This document shows, one piece after another, positions 58,189-64,000 of a stretch of 64,000 nucleotides of DNA. The DNA is taken from positions 21,491,079 through 21,555,078 of the forward strand of contig CM055313.2 in the NCBI GenBank assembly GCA_029255685.2, given 5' to 3'. The position numbers were made by a program, and so were the translations under genes. The DNA is from Silene conica. Its lineage: Eukaryota > Streptophyta > Magnoliopsida > Caryophyllales > Caryophyllaceae. Below the pieces are notes generated by a model. That model worked only from the letters and a program-made list of their open reading frames with translations. It had not been told where the DNA came from and searched no databases. Each line of letters begins with the position of its first letter. The first letter of the stretch is position 1.

Positions 58189-58638
58189 CAAAATAATTAG
58201 CTAATTAGCGTTTATTTGAAATTATTTGGGTTTATGGTGTCCACATATCACTTTATATTTTTATCCGATATTTTATATGAAACCGCTAAGAAACCTAGCG
58301 GCTTCACTTATTTTTATGTTCAAAAGACAAAACTGCTAAGAATATTAGCGACTTAACATATTGTATTGTACCAATGTATATAGTAGTCTACCATGCAATC
58401 ATGCAAATTGTTGGAAAATGTGTGGAAGTCGCGGAGATTCTCAGCCGCTTCACACTCTCTCTCATTTTTTTTGTTTTTTTACTAAAATAGATATAAATAC
58501 TTGGACGATGATATTTTGGTAAAGCCGCTAAGTTTCTTAGCGATTTTATGTAAAAATCGGATAAAAATAAGAAGTGATGACGTGGACACCATAAACCCAA
58601 ATAATTTCAAATGAACGCTAATTACCTAATTATTTTAC
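58189..58638. mobile_element. Foldback element
   Basis: Arms 58189-58310 and about 58515-58638 are diverged inverted copies. Both carry the TGGTGTCCAC and AATTATTTGGGTTTATGG blocks and the CGCTAAGAAAC/GTTTCTTAGCG stretch. It has no coding sequence. The Mutator-like element inserted at its right edge, so the TSD TTATTTTAC is the end of the right arm. Confidence 0.75.
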
Positions 58639-58692
58639 CGAATCGCGAAAGGTCGTCGACGTTTTGCGAAAAATCGTCGACGTTTTTTCAAC
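58639..58692. repeat. Left terminal inverted repeat of the Mutator-like element
   Basis: It contains GTCGACGTTTTGCG and AAAAATCGTCGACGTTTTTT. Its inverted copy is 63187-63241. Confidence 0.9.
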
Positions 58693-59090
58693 AAAAGACC
58701 AATAGTACCCTTTCACACTCACACTCTCATTCAAATTAAAAAAAATTAAAAACACTCCCCCTCCATCACCGAGAACACCACCACACCACACCACCACACG
58801 TCGCCACTACTGCCGAGGACCCCACCGCCGACGACAACCACCGCCGAGGACCCCACCGCCGACACCAAGCACCACCAAGGTTAGTTGTTTTGTTAGTTGT
58901 TTTTTTTAATTTTAGGGATTTTGATTCAATTTTTAGGGATTTTGATTCAATTTTTGTGCTATTGTTGTTTGTTGTTGTTGTTGTTGTTGATGTTAGTTAG
59001 ATTGTTGTTAGAATTAGATTTGTTGTAAGTTGAATTTGGGGTTTCAATCAAAAGCCGAATGTGGGTTAGGTTAGACACGATTTTTCGCAA
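58693..59090. other. 5' region of the Mutator-like element
   Basis: A CCACCGCCGA-rich stretch (58760-58880) leads to AAGGTTAGTTG, which looks like a splice donor. It may be the 5' UTR and first intron of the MAIN-like gene, whose ATG follows a TGCAG acceptor at about 59708. Confidence 0.45.
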
Positions 59091-59395
59091 GAGCAAGGAG
59101 GGACGTGAGAAGTAGACGTCTAAGGCAAGGAGGGACGTGGGTAGTTCACGTTTAGGGTAGGGGAGGGACGTGTGGGGGGCACGTTTAGGGTAGGGAGGGC
59201 CGTGTGGGGGGCACGTTTAGGGTAGGGAAGGACGTGGGGTTGGGGCGTTGGTGGGGGGATGGGATGTGGGATAGGGGCGTTGGTGGGGGGATGGGACGTG
59301 GGGTTGGGGCGTTGGTGGGGGGTTGGGACGTGGGCTAGGGGCGTTGGTTGGGGGTGGGGACGTGGGTTTGGGGTGGCTAGGGTGGGTTGGGACGT
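59091..59395 (+). repeat. G-rich GGGACGTGG repeat region
   Basis: Irregular units contain GGGACGTGGG, GGGGCGTTGGTGGGG and CACGTTTAGGGTAGGG. The G-rich strand is the plus strand. The last unit type shades into TTTAGGG repeats. Confidence 0.8.
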
Positions 59396-59606
59396 GGGTT
59401 AAGGGTATAGGGTATAGGGTTTAGGGTATAGGTAGGGTTTAGGGTTTAGGGTTTATGGTGGGTTGGGGTTTAGGGTTTAGGGTATAGGTAGGGTTTAGGG
59501 TTTAGGGTTTATGGTGGGTTGGGGTTTAGGGTTTAGGGTTTAGGGTTTATGGTGGGTTGGGGTTTAGGGTTTAGGATTTAGGGTTTAGGGTTTAGGGTTT
59601 GGCCGT
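59396..59606 (+). repeat. Interstitial TTTAGGG (plant telomere-type) repeats
   Basis: About 20 copies of TTTAGGG or TATAGGG, interrupted by GGTTTATGGTGGGTTGG. It is internal to the transposon, so it is not a chromosome end. Confidence 0.88.
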
Positions 59607-59708
59607 ATATTTTCAATTTTTTCTTATTTAAGTTTTTCTTATTTAAGTTTTTTATGACAATTTGTTTAATTATATTAGTTTAACGTTATTGTAATCTCGT
59701 AAATGCAG

Positions 59709-61659
59709 ATGTCTTACAATGAGGATGATATCATGCCTGCGATTGGCCGTACCGCAGGCCGAAGAGTCACGGGATCTAAACGTCGTGTCCCGATAGCATC
59801 ACAACCAGCAGCAGCAGCAGGAGCTGGTAGGGGAGGTAAGGGTAGGGGTAGGGGTAGGGGTAGGGGTAGGGGAAAGGGTCTCCTAATAAGGACTCCCGAC
59901 CCTACTCCCGAGGACCAGCTACAGCTACCGAGAGCTTTTTTCAGAGACCCCCGAGTTAGTAGTTCGGAGGACGAGAAAGTTGAGGAGGAGGAGGAGGAGG
60001 AGCACGACTCCCAGTTTTTGGACGAGGAGTCAGCCGATCGACCAGCTAAGGTGATCGTACGTGATGGTAGCGGCCGATATAGGCCATTTGTGGAGAGTGG
60101 GGCCTCTAGTAGCACGGGCGGGAGGAAGAAGACTCCGGATCTTTCCTGGCGTCTACAGGGTCCGGTTGTAGGGGGGCCGTCTGTACCTACTGTCTTACGT
60201 AGCTTCGGTGGCCAGGTAGCTCGCAGTAGTTGGACGGATGAGGGGAGCGCGAGACAGTGGATCACGTGTTACGAGAGGCCGGGAGCTATGGAGAAGATGA
60301 GTAAGATGAGGGTCCGCTCTACGGTTATGGATAGAGTTGCCGAGAGCGGGCTTGGTCATCTTAGGACCTGTTTGACCACTGGGTTGGATGAGAACCTTAT
60401 TAGTGCGTTCGTTGAGAGGTGGCAGCCGGACACCAACACTTTCCACATGCCGTTTGGTGATTACAATACTGTTGCACGACGTTCACAGGATCCTCGGCAT
60501 ACGGGTGGATGGCGCTAGGGTTATGGACGAGGGTACGAGGGGAGAGAGTGGTCTGAAGGGGAAGTACGCGGCCTTGTTTGGCATCGACGTGGCGGCCGTG
60601 ACTGCACCCCTTTACAGGGGTGGGGGGATTTTGGTGAGGAAGCTGATGGATGTTGTGGAGAAGGGGAGCTAGGAGGACTCCCTACGGGCGTACATGATGT
60701 TGTTGGTTGGACAGACTTTGTTCACCGACAAGTCCAGCGATCGGGTTGTCGCTCGTATGTTGCCGCTGTTTGATGATTTAGATGATTTAGGCGGTTATGC
60801 TTGGGGGGCCGCGACATTGGCGTACCTGTACCGACAGTTGGGGATGGTTTCGCGTAGGGAGGCAGCTGGGGTTAGCGGTTGTCTGCCGTTGCTTCAGGCT
60901 TGGATATACGAGTACTTTCCGACGTTCAGGCCTCACTCGGGATATTATGTTAAGGGACGACCACTTGTCGAGGCTTGGTCACGGGTTCCTAGGTTTAGGG
61001 GAGATGAGGAGTTGTTGTAGCAGCATAGGCAGAGGTTGGACGGGCTGAGGGCGGAGCAGGTGAGGTGGCTCCCTTACGGTGTTAGCCCACACAGGGGTTG
61101 TCGGAGTACGCTCTACTCGGGGGTGATCAGGTTTATGGATATAGTGGAGCCGTACCAGCCTGATAGGTGTCTCCGTCAGTTTGGCTATGTTCAGGATTAC
61201 CCGAACCCTATGCGGGTCCCAACTGCCGAGAGGCGTCCGGCGAAGCCGGCTCAGGGTTACAAGCTGTCGTACGGTGATGCTGCTGATTTGGATTGGGGTT
61301 TGAGAGAGGCTGAGATTCCGTTGAGACAGCGTCATGACCGGGCTTTGATGCCGTTTCAGTGTGATCCACGTTACATGAGTTGGTACAAGAAGATTTCTCA
61401 CCCATACTTCTACCCCCCTACACGCCGTGTTGTGATGGAAGCACCCCCTTTCACCGAGGAGCCGGAGGTTGGCCGGGCTCTTAGCCGTCATTTCTCGCAG
61501 ATTTATACTCAAGACCCCGACCAGAAATGGCCGTACGTGCGACGCTTGGTCGATGATATGGAGCGGTTCTACATATCGAGGGATGACGTTGAGGATGATC
61601 AGGCTGATGATGATAAGGAGGAGGAGGACGATGATGATGATGATGATGTAGTTTACTAG
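59709..61659 (+). pseudogene. MAIN-like plant mobile domain gene, decayed
   Basis: The likely start at 59709 (MSYNEDDIMPAIGRTAGRRV) follows a TGCAG acceptor. A Gly/Arg-rich N-terminal part and an acidic stretch lead to the plant mobile domain: LGHLRTCLTTGLDENLISAF, then VERWQPDTNTFHMPFG, then in a second frame LGIRVDGARV. Later blocks GYAWGAATLAYLYRQLGMVS and ERRPAKPAQGY fit the family. The frame shifts near 60460-60470, and TAG stops stand at 60670-60672 and 61018-61020. The tail is a run of Asp. Intact MAIN/MAIL1 proteins act in the nucleus in transposon silencing and genome stability; transposon-borne relatives are of unknown use. As read, this copy is not functional. Confidence 0.85.
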
Positions 61660-61905
61660 TTAGTTTTTTTTATGCTTGGACTTTATTTGTTGTCTTTCGT
61701 ACGGACTATTTTATTTTTCTCGTGACTTCTTTGTTAGTTTATTAGTTATTTTATGCATATTTTAACACATATTAGAACTCATAGCTTACATCGGACATGA
61801 ACAAAAGCACATAAAACATAAATCGTAACTAAAATTTGATGAAAACATAGAATACATTAGACATTAACGAAAACACATCAAACATCAAATACAAGTTTAC
61901 AATAC

Positions 61906-62439
61906 TTAATTATCTTTAGATGACGAAGATGAAGAATCCAGATCTCCTTCGTAATCTCCAGCTTCAATTATTTCAGGTTGACTAGCCACGTAATGATCAT
62001 AAAACATTAAAATGCGCAGACGGACATTACCTAGATTGAACACTCTACCGGCACACAAATCAGATAGTGTTGCGTAGTCTATCAAGTTTAGTATAAGCTC
62101 GATATATTTAAGGAAATCGCTTCTTAGCTTGCGGAACTCCCACATCTTCCCAGTTACAATCTCATCAGTAACTTCATCGTCTGGAACAACCGGACTGCAG
62201 AGGGGGTTACCGTGTAGGATGCCAAAAAGGTTGGCAATTGGAGGATGTTCTACCAGGTCCCAGACAGTGTCACTCGGAATGACTAGTTCAAGGAGAGAAA
62301 CTAGTACTGGGAACTGCGTAGTTATAAGATTGATCCTTAGCTGATAGGCTCTGTTTTTTTGAACATTTGTGAGAGCCATATTAAAAGAAATGATTTTAGT
62401 AGTGAATGATGTTGTGGTTGTTGCGATTACAATCAACAT
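61906..62439 (-). CDS. Unrecognised protein in the Mutator-like element
   Basis: An open frame of 177 residues on the strand opposite to the MAIN-like gene. A second Met (MALTNVQKNRAYQLRINLIT) at residue 21 is the better start, because the first 20 residues look like leader DNA. The protein is mostly helical by composition, with LLELVIPSDTVWDLVEHP, MWEFRKLRSDFLKYIELILN and an acidic serine-rich end (GDLDSSSSSSKDN). I know no family for it. It is open and lies inside the TIRs, convergent with the MAIN-like gene, with the palindrome array 160-440 bp upstream of its start. A lineage-specific cargo protein is possible. Confidence 0.5.
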   Translation of the reverse strand: MLIVIATTTTSFTTKIISFNMALTNVQKNRAYQLRINLITTQFPVLVSLLELVIPSDTVWDLVEHPPIANLFGILHGNPLCSPVVPDDEVTDEIVTGKMWEFRKLRSDFLKYIELILNLIDYATLSDLCAGRVFNLGNVRLRILMFYDHYVASQPEIIEAGDYEGDLDSSSSSSKDN

Positions 62440-62598
62440 GAAAACCAGTATTTATAAGAAGCCATAGTATAACGGCAACATTTTCAAATTGTAACGGTTA
62501 CATTTTGAAATTTGAAATCACAACGGTTACATTTCAATATTACAACCGAAACAAAATTGGTTAAAATGACGGAAATATAAAGACTTGAAAATAGTACA

Positions 62599-62875
62599 CG
62601 TCCATACATGGTATGGACGTGAATAGTACACGTCCAAACCATGCATGGACGTGTACTATTCACGTCCATACATGGAGTAGACGTGTACTATTCACGTCCA
62701 TACCATGTATGGACGTCCAGGATTAACGTCCATACATGGTATGGACGTGAATAGTACACGTCCACTCCATGCATGGACGTGAATAGTACACGTCCATGCA
62801 TGGTTTGGACGTGTACTATTCACGTCCATACCATGTATGGACGACCAGTTTTCAAGTCCATTCCACGCTAGGACG
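62599..62875. repeat. Nine 21-bp palindromes at an exact 32-bp period
   Basis: Units start at 62599, 62631, 62663, 62695, 62727, 62759, 62791, 62823 and 62855. Each has CGTCCA at the left and (A/T)GGACG at the right around a CCATG/CATGG core (the last is degenerate). The 11-bp linkers are mostly TGAATAGTACA or its inverse TGTACTATTCA. Thirty-two bp is close to three turns of B-DNA, so the sites face one side of the helix. Confidence 0.93.
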
Positions 62876-63186
62876 GTTAGTTTTCAAGTCTAATTCAAAA
62901 TTTCGATTGAGTTCAATTTGTCTATTCCATGCCTTGTACGATTAATTCAACCTAATTTCAAGGCTTAAACATGTAATTCAACAAAAATTAATTGAAAAAA
63001 AAATCTAAGATTTAAGTTAGTTATCGATGAATCGTTGTCGTCGTTTGACATTAAATCGTTGTCGTTATTTGATGTTGATGTTCGAAGTTGAAACCGTTTC
63101 TTAGGAATTTACGTTGTTTTTGTTGTTTTTGTTTCAGAGAATAAAAGCTAGAGAGAGAGAGAGAAAAGGGCAAGAGTTGTCATTTG
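62876..63186. other. Right inner region of the Mutator-like element
   Basis: AT-rich DNA with a GTTGTCGT/TTTGAT duplication near 63030-63080. No gene is seen. Confidence 0.5.
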
Positions 63187-63241
63187 TCAAAAAAAACGTC
63201 GACGATTTTTCGCAAAACGTCGACGACGTTTCGCAACACTC
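63187..63241. repeat. Right terminal inverted repeat of the Mutator-like element
   Basis: It contains AACGTCGACGATTTTTCGCA and CGTCGACGACGTTTCGCA, inverted relative to 58639-58692. TTATTTTAC follows. Confidence 0.9.
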
Positions 63242-63369
63242 TTATTTTACTAATTAATCAAAAAATTCATCCTAAGAAGTTGACTTAAATATATAGATAT
63301 ATGTTTGAGGAACTGGATTAAGAAATTTTTAGTCCAAAGCAATTGGAAACGAAAGACCACAAATAGGTA

Positions 63370-63626
63370 CTCCCTCCATTCTTTTTATATCACCCCATTT
63401 TTTTATACACGTTTGCCAATACTCATTTTGTTTCGATTATATCTTTAGCTACATACTACTAAAATTTATAAAATTTCGATATTCTTAATCCTCTTATCAA
63501 GACAATTAAAAAAGATCTCACATGAATATATTTCCGTGAACAGATTGAGAGAAAACTGACGTTGAATACTCGATCGTGAATAGTGTCGAAAAGGGGAATG
63601 GGGTGATATAAAAAGAATGGAGGGAG
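63370..63626. mobile_element. Stowaway MITE (257 bp)
   Basis: Ends CTCCCTCCATTCTTTTTATA and TATAAAAAGAATGGAGGGAG are perfect inverted copies, followed by TCACCCCAT-type sequence on both sides. Flanking TA is at 63368-63369 and 63627-63628. Confidence 0.93.
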
Positions 63627-63628
63627 TA

Positions 63629-64000
63629 GTTTAGTACCAACAGTCCAACACAACCTAGAAGTCTTCTTGGATTGGACATGAGAAGACCCGACCTCATAAT
63701 TTGATTCAGACCATGAGTATTGGACACCGGAAAAATGAAAAAATATATACGGAGTAGCAATTATCTCCTATGCATGCTGCATGCACTTGAACAACACCCT
63801 AAATTACTAATGTGTTATTTGATATGAATAATACAAACTATGACTCACCTTCTCAAATTAATCCCAACTAAAATTTAACCCATGTTAATCCAATTTTTGC
63901 ATCATTTTTCTTCTATTGCACCTGTTTTAGTTGTGACCGGTTATTACCCGTTAATTAAGAATTTTTGTGGGTTACCTTTATCTTTTGAAACAACTCTACA
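63629..64000. other. Window end, no gene seen
   Basis: Ordinary AT-rich DNA. Nothing can be supported. Confidence 0.5.

Larger units (their letters stand above)
58639..63241 (+). mobile_element. Mutator-like element carrying a plant-mobile-domain gene
   Basis: A TIR of about 50 bp (58639-58692 and 63187-63241) contains GGTCGTCGACGTTTTGCG (left) and its inverted counterpart with few changes. TTATTTTAC is present on both sides (58630-58638, 63242-63250), the 9-bp duplication expected of Mutator-like elements. No MURA-type transposase is found. Cargo: a MAIN-like gene with one shift and two stops, an unknown minus-strand frame, a G-rich/TTTAGGG segment and a phased palindrome array. PMD genes are known to travel in plant transposons, so the cargo may be part of the element's own lineage. 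Confidence 0.9.

Noticed and set aside
59396-59606. Chromosome end (telomere)
   Set aside because: The repeats are flanked on both sides by sequence of the same transposon, and the array is short and interrupted.
59714-60265. 183-residue minus-strand frame
   Set aside because: It is a shadow of the Gly/Arg-rich and acidic MAIN-like coding on the other strand.
62599-62875. CRISPR-like array (repeats and equal spacers)
   Set aside because: The linkers are not unique (two sequences that are inverses of each other) and the repeats are palindromes with variable centres. The setting is a plant transposon, with no cas genes.

Overview
The window is plant nuclear DNA, almost certainly from a flowering plant. 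The signs are TTTAGGG telomere-type repeats, plant lineages of LTR retrotransposons (chromovirus, Athila-like, copia), plant Helitrons, CACTA, Mutator-like, hAT and Stowaway elements, and a spliced plant acyltransferase gene. I cannot name the species from sequence alone. It is a transposon-dense region in which elements are nested inside one another. I find one apparently intact host gene.

Layout. 1-9851: an LTR retrotransposon with no recognisable gag or pol (5' LTR cut by the window edge, 3' LTR 7059-9851), split by a CACTA element (1062-5379, TSD ATT) that carries spliced fragments of a glutathione peroxidase gene and a DEAD-box RNA helicase gene. 10168-10358: a foldback MITE. 10775-12189: a complete non-autonomous Helitron ending 5 bp past the stop codon of the next gene. 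12195-14340 (minus): a three-exon BAHD acyltransferase of the benzyl alcohol O-benzoyltransferase type, with a tRNA-derived SINE in its first intron. 14727-15330: a CCACCACCGCCATGACACC-type minisatellite in a possible MITE. 15805 to about 32170: AT-rich minisatellite DNA with a Helitron 3' end at its left edge, interrupted by a young chromovirus (20036-30602, minus, TSD AATAT, LTRs with about 5 differences in 2960 bp). 32321-32888: a hAT-type MITE. 33009-33205: a Stowaway MITE. 35195-37958: a probable solo LTR.

37959-56285 (minus): a broken gene related to the large subunit of replication protein A. Its exons can be followed over 18 kb, pushed apart by a copia element (39047-48587) and an Athila-like non-autonomous element (48940-55350, minus, TSD AGTAT). 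The copia element is abnormal: its right LTR is preceded by a second copy of the host flank. Helitron-like ends lie next to one another near 56966-56999. 58639-63241: a Mutator-like element with TIRs and a 9-bp TSD. It carries a decayed plant-mobile-domain (MAIN-like) gene, an unrecognised minus-strand reading frame, a G-rich and TTTAGGG-rich segment, and nine 21-bp palindromes at an exact 32-bp period.

How things work together: the only likely host function is ester formation by the BAHD enzyme. Everything else is mobile DNA, captured gene pieces or their wreckage. The most unusual structures are the phased palindrome array in the Mutator-like element, the paired GC-rich palindromes shared by two unrelated retrotransposons, the double gene capture in the CACTA element, and the copia element with host flank between its LTR and body.
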